Positions 34,287 to 46,486 of a DNA stretch of 64,000 nt are shown here, piece by piece (position 1 is the stretch's first letter; each line of letters starts with the position of its first letter). The notes under the pieces were generated by a model. The model was not told the DNA's origin, searched no databases, and saw only the letters and a list, made by a program, of their open reading frames with translations. Source of the DNA: Pyrenopolyporus hunteri (Eukaryota > Ascomycota > Sordariomycetes > Xylariales > Hypoxylaceae); NCBI GenBank assembly GCA_902806595.1, contig CADCXC010000004.1, forward strand, positions 1,364,001-1,428,000, given 5' to 3'. Both the position numbers and the translations under genes were made by a program.

Positions 34287-37200
34287 ATGGCGGACCCCGG
34301 TGGTAAGTTGCGATGCCATTATCCCGGATAACTTTGGTCCATATATGGGTTACTAACAACCACTTCCAGATCAGGGCGCCGCCCAGAAAAATCAGGGCAT
34401 CACCCTGATAGCCTTCGTTACCGCTCTGAATGTCTCGTTGGTAGTATTCGGCGTTCAGACGGGGTTTTTCTTATTATTAAGAAATAAGTTGTCGAGGATA
34501 TTGTATGGCGCCCCAAGTCCGCATTCTTTTCTCTGCCAAGTTATGTTCTAACCGCTGCGGCATGATAGCAAACCCAAAACGTATCTCGTACCCGAACGCG
34601 AACGAACTGAATCTCCTCCAAGTAGTCCATGGGGGCTGGTCATCACCCTGTTCCGATTTCCGGATCGCGAAGTTATCAAGAAATGCGGCCTAGATGCGTA
34701 CTTCTTCCTTCGATACTTGCAGACCCTACTCGTCATATTTATACCTATGGCCGTCATAATCATTCCAATTCTAGTGCCGGTCAATTACGTCGGCGGTCTT
34801 AGTCGTAACTTTTCAGCGAATATGACCGAGAACGGTTCAGGGGGGAACTCTACTGATCCCCAAGGCGCAGATTATACTGATCCTAATGCGCCGAAGTCCA
34901 ATATTACCGGACTGGATACGTTAGCTTGGGGTAACGTGAGGAAGGATCAAACTAACAGGTACTGGGCCCATCTGGTTATGGCTCTATTGGTCATAATATG
35001 GGTTTGTGGTGTCTTCTTCGCTGAGTTGAGAGTCTACATCAAAGTCCGTCAGGATTGGCTGACAACCGCCGAACACCGACTGCGGGCTTCCGCGACGACG
35101 GTCTTGGTGAGCGGAATACCCGACAAATGGCTTAACGAGGAAGCTCTCAGGGGACTTTTTGACGTATTTCCTGGAGGACTTCGAAACGTATGGCTTACGC
35201 GGGACTTGACTCACCTTTTAGAGAAGATCTCGAAACGGGACCTCATTCATAAGCAGTTAGAGGAGGCTCAGACGGAGTTAATTCGAATGGCTAAGAAGGC
35301 CCAACTGAAAAAGAGGGAGGCGGACGAAAAGCAGGCACGGAAAGCATCTAAATCCCACCGGCCCACCAAAGGAGAGAGACTAGAACGTCAAAAGAGAGAA
35401 GACGACGCGGCGAAAATGCAGGCTGAGGGTGGCCAGGGCATAAGCAGCGGTGATCGCCATGAGGTAGTACACGATTTAGGCGGTGCCGAGGCCGAGGTCG
35501 AGACCACGAGACACGATAACGCTAGACCGTCGACGGGACGCAGCTTTGTGACAACCGGATTCTCGAAGTTAACCGGAGGATTCGGAAAAGGTGTCGAGGC
35601 GGTGGGTAAGACCGGACAAGAATTAATCGGAGGCGCTAGGAATATCACGCACGGCATCGACAATCAAATCGAAACGACGAACGGTTTCATGGTGATAGGG
35701 CCGCCGCAAGGCTCGGAGCGCCGTCGTGTGCAGCTACCGGACGATAGGGACCTTCCAAGACCATCAACTCAGGGCTCAACCCGCCAGGGTGTAATGGGCA
35801 CGCCTACAGCACAAGCGACCCATTCTCACAACGGTTCCACTGTTTCTCAGGATTCTATGCTGAAGGGGGATCATATCGAGATGCGACACTTCGGAAATAC
35901 CACGCGGAAGGCTACCAATCTTGATGACATGCAAAATAACGAAACCGTGCGATGGTATCAGTTTTGGAAACCCCCAACGGGCGGGTACGCGTCACCCGTT
36001 CCTCAGGGGTACGAGGGCGACGACTTTCCATTCAGAAAGAAGAAGACGTTTTTAGAAAAGCTGAAGTCGTCCATTCCATTTCTTGGTGGCGCTGAGCTGG
36101 AACCGGTGGAATACCCCAAAGCCTATAATGAGGAATGGAAAGAAGACCAAGATAGCGGGGCAGAATGGGAGAAGTGGGTTAAGAAGTCTAAGCGACCGAC
36201 TCATCGCCTTGCCATCTTTGAATGGACGCCTTCGTGGCTGCCCGGCCTTCCTTTCCTCAACAAGAAGGTCGACACAATCTATTGGTGTAGACAGGAGCTG
36301 GCCCGATTGAACCTGGAAATCGACATCGACCAGAAGAACCCGGAACGTTATCCGCTCATGAAGTCAGCCTTCATCCAGTTCAACCACCAAGTTGCCGCAC
36401 ATATGGCTTGTCAGAGCGTCACTCATCACGTTCCGAGGCATATGGCTCCTCGCACTGTGGAAATATCTCCCAACGACGTACTCTGGGAAAACATGGCCAT
36501 CAGCTGGTGGGCCGAGTGGCTCCGGACCGCCGCGGCGGTGGCCGTCGTTGTCGGCATGATTATACTTTGGGCGTTTCCCGTCGCTTTCACCTCCTCGATC
36601 TCTCAAGTCAGCACGCTAACGGACACCTTTCCCTGGCTCAGCTTCATCGACCAAAATAAGATGATCCACAACGTAGTATCGGGCGTGGCTGGTGTTCTTC
36701 CCGCTGTCCTGCTTGCGTTGCTTCTCTGGTTGGTACCGATTCTCATGGGCTTCCTTGCTGGCTTTGGGGGGGCCAAGACGGGAGCCCAAAAAACCGAGAC
36801 GGTCCAGAAGTTCTATTTTTCATTCCTCTTCGTTCAAGTGTTCCTGGTTGTCTCCTTAGCTACGGGAGTACTGCAGACTTTGGATTACTTGGCTAGCAAC
36901 CCGACGGGAATCGCAGATCTCCTGGCAGAAAATCTCCCAAAAGCCGCCAATTACTTCTTCTCTTACATGATTCTTCAGGCTCTCAGTGTGAGCTCGGGTA
37001 CCCTGTTGCAAATAGGGGCTCTCATCAACTGGTACGTCATCGCGAGAATCATGAACAAGACGGCCCGGAATAAATGGTCCACCAACACCCGGCTACCTGA
37101 GGTGAACTGGGGAACAACCTTCCCGGTCTATACGAACTTCGCCTGTATCGCGTTAATTTATTCCGTCGTTGCCCCGATCATCTCTATCTTCGCCATTATC

Positions 37201-38136
37201 ACCTTCAGTCTCCTCTGGATGGCGAATAGATATAGCATGATATACGTGAACCGTTTCACCATCGACACCGGCGGCGTGCTATATCCGCAAGCCATCAACC
37301 AGACCTTTACGGGACTTTACGTGATGGAACTATGTCTTGTCGGCCTATTTTTCCTTGTCCGGGATCAGTATGGCGAGGTTGCATGTGCACCACAGGCCAT
37401 CATTATGATCGTCGCGATCGGTCTCACTGGCATATATCAGATCCTCCTCAATAGATCATTCGGACCTCTATTCCGATACTTGCCGATTACCTTCGAGGAC
37501 GAGGCTGTATTGCGAGACGAGGCATTTCAGCGCGCTCAAGATCGTCGTCTGGGCCTCGACGACAGCGATAACGAGGACCCATTCAATAAAGAGGAGTTGC
37601 CGAAAGGTGATCACGAAGGAAAACGCTCCACCTCCACGGATCGGGCTAGTGACGAGCCCGGGCGAGGTAATAAGTTCACCAACTTTAAGCCAGTTAAGGG
37701 CATAGTCCACGCTGGTACCTGGGCAGCTCGTGGTGGCAAGACTACCTATGACCGCACGCTCGGCAAAGCAGAGAAAGGAATTAGGAATGTTACGAAGTTC
37801 CGCGAGGATCGCCGACAGAAGGACCTCGAAGCGCAGAGGGCTATCGGAGAAGCCCTATACGGTGGATTCCACGACGAAATCGAGGATCTCACGCCGGAGG
37901 AGAGAGATTTACTTGTTAGGCGTGCATTCATGCACTCCGCCCTTCGTGCGAAACGGCCGACGGTATGGATTCCCCGCGACGACCTCGGGGTGAGTGACGA
38001 TGAAATCAAGAGAACGAGGGAGTTCAGTGAACATATTTGGATTTCCAACGAAGGCACCGCGCTCGACAGCAAAGTGCGGGTGGTTTACGGCCGCGCACCT
38101 CCGGACTTCTCGGAGCTGGATATTATCAGCCTCTAA
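34287..38136 (+). CDS. CSC1/RSN1-type calcium-permeable channel (DUF221, OSCA/TMEM63 family)
   Basis: Three exons (34287-34302, 34370-34502, 34569-38136) give 1238 residues. Introns are short (67 and 66 nt), with GTAAGT and GTATGG donors. The start MADPG is split after 16 nt. The N-terminal segment (ITLIAFVTALNVSLVVFGVQTGFFLLL) is followed by RIFKPKTYLVPERERT, PSSPWGLVITLFRF and ECGLD-like KCGLDAYFFLRYLQTLL, the standard CSC1 N-domain. The cytosolic loop (about 160-560) is long, coiled-coil- and charge-rich. The DUF221 core with about seven more membrane helices spans about 600-950, including FYFSFLFVQVF and FACIALIYSVVAPII. A basic, acidic-mixed C-tail ends SELDIISL. These proteins are hyperosmotic, stretch-gated cation channels of the plasma membrane. 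Confidence 0.94.
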
Positions 38137-39748
38137 AAGAGGAGACTTGTGAAAATTGTACATAGAAACATACGACGGAATGGCCAGGTTGGTTTCGTTG
38201 CATAGCCGGCGGAGAAGGACAGTATACCCCATGTTGCTTGCATTAGGCCTTTTTTAGAGATATTATTAATAGACGGGCTTTCCGGATTCTTGAATATTGA
38301 CCTGGGTACGGGATACTTGCCCGGCCTGGTGTCCTATTTCTTTTTATCGTGAGGCTTGTTATCATCATTACCAGAGTGCTAAGTGGAGTTCAAGTATTGT
38401 CTCTTGTCTTAACCAGGTATCAGCCTCTCATTAGAGGTTAATGAATACTCAAGGAGGATGGGTTTACCCCGTTTGGCTCGGGAGTTTAGACGGGATTTGG
38501 AGATGATACCTATGATAACTTGCATTGCCCAGTCTATGTATGTCTCGAAGCGTAAGATAAAGAAGTGCGATATTGGCCGAGGTTGTCCTAACTCTTTTTG
38601 CTTAACGTTCAGTTTACCCGAGAGCTTAAGCGTTTGACAATACGAATTACGGTAACGTAGGACTCAGATATGCGGCCTTGGCTGTCATGTGCCTATAATT
38701 AGGATAGTTATACTCTGCTTACGCGCACTGTAAGTTAGCATATGTGGAAGGTCTCGTGTACCTACATTAACACATGTTACATCGGTGCGTACCTATTTGA
38801 CATGTAGGTAGGCCGCGGTAGATACCCTAATGTGCCTACTTCTGTAGGTACCTAAGTACGTAGGTAAGGTTTCCGGTACGCGTGCATAGATAACGGCTAT
38901 TCGAATGCGGAGCCACCCGGCGGGGGGTCGCACCCAGCTTTAAGGAAATGGTAGGGTATGGGAATCTGCCAAGAATACGTTTCTAGCGCGATCGAGCGAT
39001 GGGGGGCTTGGTGGCCTTTTTGGTGGCTTTGGGGGGGCGTTTTGCGGCCTGTATCGTACAATACAATGGAAGTGTACCATATACAAATACCACATACAAG
39101 ATACCGTACACCGCGCGGTACACACATTGTAGAGAGAACACATCGAATGTAACGAGCTAGGAAGGACCAGGGGGGGCTACATATGTACCGGTGCTTCTTC
39201 CATTCCGCTGCCTTCTTTCGTCTTCCCAATGCTTCAAACAGCGCGGTAATTCCCTATTCCCATTCTTATTCCAATTCCAATTCCAATTCCATTTTCTCCC
39301 CTCCGTTCTCGACGCCCGCTATCGAGAAGCGTGTCAGCACTTGTACACGTCTGTAAGGTCAGCCCAGCTAAGCGACATAGCAATACAAGATCAGCACCAG
39401 CTACGGTCTTGGTAAAAGATCATCACTTGCATCTGTCCTTTTGGGTACTAAGTACCAATTACACTCGTTTGAACGAATCCTTCGACCGTCCGAGGTGGCG
39501 TTTCACTTACAGCCACGAAGACGGGCGCCCAGCAATAGGATTGCGCGACGGCGGTCTCGCAGTACAAATAGTTAATTCGGTTAATCGATTAAAAAGAAAC
39601 CTTGGTGTTTTATAAAACGAGATTGGTTAGGACTCCTTAGCGAAAGTTGTTGAATCTGGGCGATAGCTAGACGATCGACGACCTGTCAAATCTAACCGAG
39701 TTGATGTATCTCGATACGCAATAGCGATAGGAGGATATACACGCAAAA
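38137..39748. other. Intergenic region of 1.6 kb
   Basis: Between two same-strand membrane-protein genes. TAGG/GTAC repeats are dense at 38755-38870. A six-base TTCCAA-type unit repeats at 39266-39292. No gene supported. Confidence 0.5.
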
Positions 39749-42037
39749 ATGGGAGAATCTCTGAGGAATAGTCTGAGATGGCTACTCTCTCTGCTCGTAA
39801 TTTCGCAAGCGTATGCTTTCTACATTCCAGGTGAGCTGAATCTAGACATTTATTCTACGTCGACGCGTCCTCTTGGAGTATGCGACATCTGACGCATCCT
39901 GTACGAACATAGGTTGGTCGGTAAAGAGTTACAAGGAAGGCGAACATATTCCTCTGCTCGTTAATAAAGTCTATTCCGATAACACGCAACTGCAATATGC
40001 CTACTACGATCTCCCCTTCGTTTGCCCGCCCACGGGTAAGAGCCACGGTCCGGGTCTGCTAAGCGGCCAAAGCATCTCGCTCAACCTCGGCGAAGTTCTT
40101 CGTGGCGATCGGATCATGATCTCGGACATCGATCTTACCATGGGACAGGACAAGGAATGCAGCTTCCTATGCGACCGAGTGGTTACGAGAAAGGATCTGA
40201 GAAGGGCCAAAGAGTTGGTCAGAGAAGGGTATGTGGTAGAGTGGATCGTAGACAACCTCCCCGGCGCCACTAGCTTCGTCACCGTCGATAAGACGAGGAA
40301 ATACTACGCTGCCGGTTTCAAGCTCGGTTTCACAGATTACTCGTCGAGCACGGGGAAACCGCGGTACTTCCTCAACAATCATCATACCATCGTCATTCGA
40401 TATAGGAGGGCGCCAGGTCGGGCTGGCGACAAAGGAGGCAAAGTAGTCGTGGGTTTCGAGGTTTATACGAAGAGCATCGGCCCAAATGTCAAGCGAGAGA
40501 ACGGCTGCCCCGCTGACCTTCAGGACGTTGAGGACCACTTCGAGCTTTATATGCCTCCGAATAAGACGTCCGATTTCCAAACGCAATATCCCCACTCCTC
40601 CTACCGCCCCGATGCGATTGACGAGGGCGACGACGACGACACTATTACCATTCCTTACTCCTACTCCGTGTATTTTCGCGAAGATGAGTCGATCGAATGG
40701 AACCGCCGTTGGGACTTATACTTCGTCAACTCGGAGGAAGGCTCCAGGATCCACTGGCTTGCTATCATTAACTCCTTGATCATCTGTGGCCTGCTTACCG
40801 GTATCGTCCTTATGATCTTAACTAAGACAATTCGATCCGACATTAAGGGCCATAAAGAGGGTTCTATCGAAGACGGGAAGCTGCGGCTTAAGCGCAAGAC
40901 GAAACCTGGCAATCGTACTCCCAAGTCTGAAAAGGCCGGGTTTGGTGTTCTCGAGAGGGAAGGCGATGCTGACAAGGACATCGAGATCTCGTCTGATGAG
41001 GAGGCCCTAGAGGACGTCACGGGCTGGAAGCTTCTCCACGCAGATGTCTTTAGGAAACCCGAGTATGGTCACTTGCTCGCGCCTCTCGTTGGATCGGGCA
41101 TGCAGCTCCTGTTCATGGCTGTCGGCTTGGTCATACTAAGTGCTGTTGGTGTTTTGAATCCCAGCTTCCGGGGAGGCTTTCTCAGCGCCGGTTTTGGTCT
41201 TTTTGTCTTTGCGGGCCTCTTCTCCGGCTACTTCTCCGCGAGGGTGTATAAGACTTTCGACGGGAAAGACTTTACGAAGAACGCGTTGGTTACGGCCTGT
41301 CTCTTCCCGGGCCTTCTGTTTGGTCTGGTCTTCATCCTAAACCTCTTCGTTTGGGCGCAAGCTTCTAGCACTGCCATACCTTTTGGGACTCTTTTGGCGA
41401 TTGTCCTCCTGTGGCTTTGCATTCAAGTGCCGCTAGTTTATCTTGGCTCTTGGTATGGGTTCGTCCGCACAGGCGCCTGGGAGCATCCTACGAAGACGGC
41501 GAGCATCCCTCGACAGGTTCCCAACCAAGCTTGGTACGCCAAGAAGTTGCAGTCGATATTTCTTGCTGGCTTGGTGCCCTTTGCCGTAATCTTCATCGAG
41601 CTCCTCTTCGTCTTCCAGTCAGTCTGGCAAGACAAGAGCGGCTACTACTACGTCTTTGGCTTCCTAGCTGTCGTCTCCGTTATCCTCATCCTAACCATTG
41701 CTGAGGTCACGGTTGTGACAATCTACGTCCAACTCTGCTCTGAGAATTATCACTGGTGGTGGCAATCCTTCTTCGTCGGTGGGGGAAGCGCTATATGGGT
41801 CTTCCTGTACAGCATCTGGTACTACTTCGCCAACCTGCATATATCGGGCTTCGTGAGCTCAATGCTATTTTTCGCCTATAGCTTCATGGCGTGTTGCGTA
41901 TATGGGCTTCTCACCGGCACCGTGGGCTTCCTGACGGCCTACGCTTTCGTTAGGAGGATATACGGGTAAGTTTTCCCCCTCCGCTCCAGATAGACTTATC
42001 GCTGACTTGTATTGCCAGCGCCATCAAAGCAGACTAA
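39749..42037 (+). CDS. Transmembrane 9 superfamily protein (EMP70/nonaspanin)
   Basis: Three exons (39749-39830, 39913-41965, 42019-42037) give 717 residues. Intron 2 (53 nt, GTAAGT..CCAG) lets the frame continue past an in-frame stop to the short last exon that encodes AIKAD, the conserved C-terminal COPI/Golgi-retention tail of this family. Residues 1-23 are a cleavable signal ending QAYAFYIPG. The luminal domain (about 27-300) contains IPLLVNKVYSDNTQLQYAYYDLPFVCPP, a strong family signature. Nine membrane helices follow (about 300-710), with GWKLLHADVFRKP before the second. These proteins sort cargo in the Golgi and endosomes and affect copper homeostasis and adhesion in yeast and Dictyostelium. 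Confidence 0.95.
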
Positions 42038-42628
42038 TTACATAAGATAATTAATCCACGATCGAACGCGGTAACGTATTAATGAGAAGGGTTTAATATC
42101 TCTCATAATTTTGCTTTTCTCCCTGGGTTTCTATGCATGGATGCATCGGAGTTTATAATTAGGCGGTACAGGTGTCGAGTCAGGGCAGATATCCCTTTAA
42201 GAGGCCTTGACCGCATTAATTAGACAATTGGACGGGTGTAATTCGTTGGCTACAAATGCAAACGGACTCTTCCCCCTTTGGCTAAGCTAATTTTGCGTAC
42301 ACATAAGTCGCTCCCTACAGACTTGGACATGGTTGAATCATATCGACACCATACGACACGTCGCTGCTCGCGGCTCTAGCTACATCGTGTAGATGTATAT
42401 GGACTATTAATGGCATTGCTCTATATTTGTATATACTCCAACCTATGGATATATTGAAGACCTAAATCAACTTATCTACTGCCATCGATGTATAGGCCGC
42501 TCGCGGCTAAGGGGGAAGATGTACGTGATATGTCCACGAAGAGAGTACACAAGTGTATATATGTACGGCCAAGCCTACGCTCATCCTCCACCAAACCAAA
42601 GTATTACCTCAGGGCGAACCTTACCCGC
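42038..42628. other. Intergenic region, convergent genes
   Basis: 591 bases between convergent genes. AT-leaning; nothing beyond probable 3' flanks seen. Confidence 0.5.
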
Positions 42629-43399
42629 TCATAGCTTACTAGGCTGGGGTTTCCGCTCTATGGCAAGCCAGACTCCTTCGCCTTCGGCCATGATATTTCC
42701 TACTCAATATCAGCATCCGACATATATATGTCCTAAGTAGACCATATGCCCCCAGGGCAATGGCAAGGGCAAGGAAACTAAAGAGAAAGGGATTGGGGAA
42801 TTTTCCTTACCGTCTTTATCTTCTATCGTACCCCGGACGTGGAGTTTCCGCCCTTCCTTCCGGACCACGCGCCCTTGAATCAGGAGGATCTGCGGCAGCT
42901 TGATCACGCGCCGGAAGTGCGTCGTGAAGCGCGCCGTGTACGCGCCGTTTTCTGGATATGGGGGTTGGACGTTAGCGCTGGTGTACCGGGAGTTTATTCC
43001 GCAGGCTGTTTTTCTGTTTTTCTAACAGTACCTACTCCCGGATTTCCATCCTGTGTAATAGAGACAGGGGAAAGGCCTGCAGAGGCAAGGGGGTAGGGTA
43101 GATGTGAGATCGAACCAAAGTGGTAAGACAGAACAAGACAAGACAAAACTACAACACAACAGAAACTCAACACAAAGCAAGACTCGACTCACCGGTCTGC
43201 GCGTTCGCCGCCGTCCCCATAACCTCATCCATCAGCACCCCGTGCATGCCCCCGTGCATCACGCCCGGGAAGCTCTGGCAGTCCGGCCCCAGGTCCACCA
43301 GCGCCCCGAACAGCGCGAACGGGTTCCGCGCGTCCTCGCCGTTCGGGCGCCCGCCGCCGCTCACCAGCGCCGCCGACGCGGATACGCCTCGGTGGCCCC

Positions 43400-43430
<31 letters not shown>

Positions 43431-43941
43431 ACGAGGGCTGGCTGGCGCCGCGGCGCCCGGAGGGCGAGAGGTTGCCGGTGCCGCCGGAGGATGGGGTGGA
43501 GGAGGAGGAGGAGGAGGAGGGTGGGGAGGGACTAGCGGGTGAGGCGGGCTTGAGGAGCCGGACGAAAGCGACGCACGCGCGCGCGGTGGTGGGCGTGTTG
43601 AAGGTTTTGCGCACGAGGCTGCTTTCGTTGTTGGGCACTGCGGCGGGTGTTAGTTAGTCAGGGGTTCGTTGGCGGTTAGATGCTTCCGTTTTGGAGGAAA
43701 TAGGGCGGGGGGAGGTAGACCCGGTATGAACCGGGGGAGAGGCGGCTCGGTAGGGGCTACGTTACGTACGGGGACGCCGGTCCGGCACGGAGATGTTGAG
43801 GATCGCTGGGTCCGACAGGATCGCTGCGCACCATGGGATTGCCTTGAAGTGTGCGAGGGGGTCCGCGACGACTTGGCCGTGCTCCGTTGGCGCTGGGTGA
43901 GGCTTCGCTGCTGTGTCGGTGGGGGTTGAGGACGAGGACAT
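42629..43941 (-). CDS. Hot-dog thioesterase-family protein, with a one-base frame change beside a CAG repeat
   Basis: Exons are 43770-43941, 43193-43637, 42811-42951 and 42629-42699, with normal introns (GTACGT, GTGAGT and GTAAGG donors, GCTAAC-type branch sites). The protein starts MSSSSTPTDTAAK, with HFKAIPWCAAILSDPA, then NNESSLVRKTFNT. The hot-dog core is FPGVMHGGMHGVLMDEVMG, the HGG..LDE motif of acyl-CoA thioesterases (PaaI/THEM4 type). It continues as FRRVIKLPQILLIQGRVVRKEGRKLHVRGTIEDKDG and ends NIMAEGEGVWLAIERKPQPSKL. Inside exon 2 the upstream frame ends at a TAG (43429-43431) just before nine CAG units, while the downstream domain is one base off. The gene is either disrupted or misread there. 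The segment is very GC-rich with Ser, Pro and Gly runs. No short intron explains it. Confidence 0.8.
43402..43430 (+). repeat. CTG/CAG trinucleotide repeat in coding exon
   Basis: Nine CTG units plus CT on the plus strand (CAG/AGC on the coding strand, giving poly-Ser in the downstream frame). It lies at the frame change of the thioesterase gene. A second repeat of GGA units lies at about 43494-43520 and gives a Ser run. Confidence 0.9.
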
Positions 43942-45198
43942 CGTGAGCGAGTGGATGTGGGTAAATTTCAGCGTCGACTACGTTTCGCTCCTGTAATTGA
44001 GTTTGAACTATGATACTGATTTGGAAGGCTCGACGATGAGCGCCCGAGCGAATGAATGGTAAAAACGAATGTGTAAGTCGGTAGATAGCTACGAAGTCGC
44101 GTCTTGCGCCTGCTCTCACGGCATAGTACAGTCGACCAACGCGTATGGGTAGATAGCACAACGTTATTAACTACAAGGATAAGACGAGTAACAAGGAAAA
44201 TCCGGGGAAAACCACGAGGTCCTGAGCCCTAGAAGAACCATACAGACCACATATACATAGTATTAGTAGCCGCATCTCCGGGCGCGAGTAATGGCGCTCG
44301 CCACATCAGCCGTTCGTCATTCTAATCTAACGAAACCGGCCGATCCGCTTGTCCATACACCAGCACCAGATCGAGATACGGGGGGGAAACCAACCGGCAA
44401 TGGCTAACGCAATTCAGGCATACGTCTGACAACGTTTTGAGTAACCCATCGGTTTCTCCAGCTTCCGCGGTGGTGTTTTTTCCTTGGTTTGATGTGGACG
44501 GAGTTGTGATTAGCTTACCGACGGATCGTATTAGGGGCAGCGATGGTGGCTTTCGGGGCGTGCCACTAGGCTACTAGGGCGTGCTTGACCGCCCTGATCG
44601 ACATAGGTACTATGTAGCATAGAATCGGAGTTATGAAGCCGAGGTTCTCTGGACTTCAGATGCGGAATGTATGCTTTGTCGTCCAAGTTATGGGTTATAT
44701 GAGATGCTGTTGCTATAACGGGCGGGGTTTACCATAATCAACTGCAGATAAAGTCTCTCAAGTGCTGAGACCTTTCTTTGTGCCAGTTTGTGGACTGCGG
44801 ATGCTGCCGAGCTAAATATCCGTAGATCGTATGTGGACGCTTAAATAAGGGTGGTGTTGGCCGGTGTTGGCCTAGAATAAAAAGCAAGACAGACACACAT
44901 ACACAGATCCACCACTTCGCGCCTCCCGGAGCGCCGAGCAATTCCACATTTACCAGTTATGTCTTGTGAGACCCCGTTTTTACAAGCCTGATGGGGAAGA
45001 GAACGTAAGGAGATTCATGTATACAATATTCCTCTCTATGCTATGCTCTACTGATTCATATATCCATGCCTATACATTGGCCCAAAGTCCGCTATCGCCG
45101 CGAGCTGGACTACCTCTCGCCATGCTGTGCCCAAGTCAGGTATATGCCGTAAACGCCCAGACTCATGCTATCAAAAAATACCTCGTGCCAACTCTTGT
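43942..45198. other. Intergenic region of 1.26 kb
   Basis: Contains the promoter of the thioesterase and the 3' flank of the carrier gene. No gene supported. Confidence 0.5.
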
Positions 45199-46486
45199 CT
45201 AAATATTGAATAAAATCTTTAAGCGTTCGTACGTGTAAAAACTGACGGCGGCCAGGGGCACCACCTTCACGTAACCGATCGACAATCCCACGAAGAACCC
45301 GGGTAAGCCGCGTTCTCGAAAGATCATTGTCGCTGTCTCACCTATCCTCAAGCGACGACCGTCACCAACGGCGCCGCTGACTTGCATGCGCCGTCTAATG
45401 ATCTCAAGCGGGTAGGACACGGTCTGCGATACCGCGCCCGAGATTCCACCGGCTATCAGCTCGGCCCACGCCCGAAGCGGTTCCGGTTTATCGGCGGGAG
45501 CGTTGGCGGGTTTAGGTAGGGTAGTATATTTTCGAATAGATGGTAGACGGAAGAGATCGCCCGCCGTATCGTGGGTTAAGAAGGATACGCCGGCATATGG
45601 CACCATACCCAAAAGAGTCGTAGAGAATCCCCTGTAAAAATTGATAAGGCCTGAGCGCGGTGCTATAGCCTGTATTGTAGATGTAGCAGCCTCGGCAGCA
45701 GCTTTAGTGGCGCCTGAGGCGGATGCAGCAGCCGTAAGGGGAGGTTTTGGCAAAGGATGTTCGTGGTAGATCTTATTGCAGATATCGACAAGCGAGGACC
45801 TTTTCACCTTCGTTTCGAATGCCATCCGCACGCGGATAACTTCTAAAGGGTATGTGAGGAAGACGGATGTCACACCGGCCGTCGCACCGGACAAGAATCG
45901 TCGTAGCCACGTCTCGTTTGCGCGGTTCGAGCCGATGATCAAGGAGCGGTATTGTTCGTAGGCAACGAATTTTATGGCGGCGTAGGGGTAGATCTTTAAC
46001 AGAGTCGCGGAGTGCCCGCGAAACAGGCCTAATATTCCGTCGTGAGCGTAGATATCCCGCATTGCTATCGCGACACCGGCCCACGAGCCCTGGTATTTCG
46101 CGAACTGCGGATTACTGGTCTGGAAGAGGATCTTGACTCGGTCGAGGGGCGCGACGGTGGTCTTGGCCTGGAACGCACATTTAGTATATGGGAAACTTGT
46201 GTGCCGGGTCAGCAGGAATACATACAACACACCCCGCTAGACCTCCAGCTACGAACGAGCGCATAACGTAGTCCATGCTATGCTTCTTCGGCCGTTCCCC
46301 CTTCACCGCTACCGGCGGCTCATCGTGGACCGAATCTGGATTCGAGTTGCGCGCGGTGGTGCCTGTGACGACGTTGCTGGCTTTCCTAACGACACCATCC
46401 ATTGTGCCGACGACGGCATTGGCGTTTCCCTCTCCCTGAGATGCGAACTCGGACATTGGGGCATGATTTGCGGAAGTCGATGGCAT
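45199..46486 (-). CDS. Mitochondrial carrier, LEU5-like coenzyme A transporter
   Basis: Exon 1 is 46226-46486, the intron 46168-46225 (GTATGT..CCAG), exon 2 45199-46167; 409 residues. Three mitochondrial carrier repeats are seen with signatures PLDRVKILFQ, PLEVIRVRM and PLEIIRRRM, each followed by the FYRG/LFRG type helix and a GxxxG segment. The second repeat is separated from the third by an Ala/Thr-rich loop (about 235-265). The N-terminal 70 residues are hydrophilic. The sequence VKILFQTSNPQFAKYQGSW and GLFRGHSATLLKIYPYAAIKF matches the LEU5/Graves-disease carrier branch, which imports coenzyme A into the mitochondrial matrix. CoA transport is assigned by family; other SLC25A16/A42-like substrates are possible. 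Confidence 0.92.
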
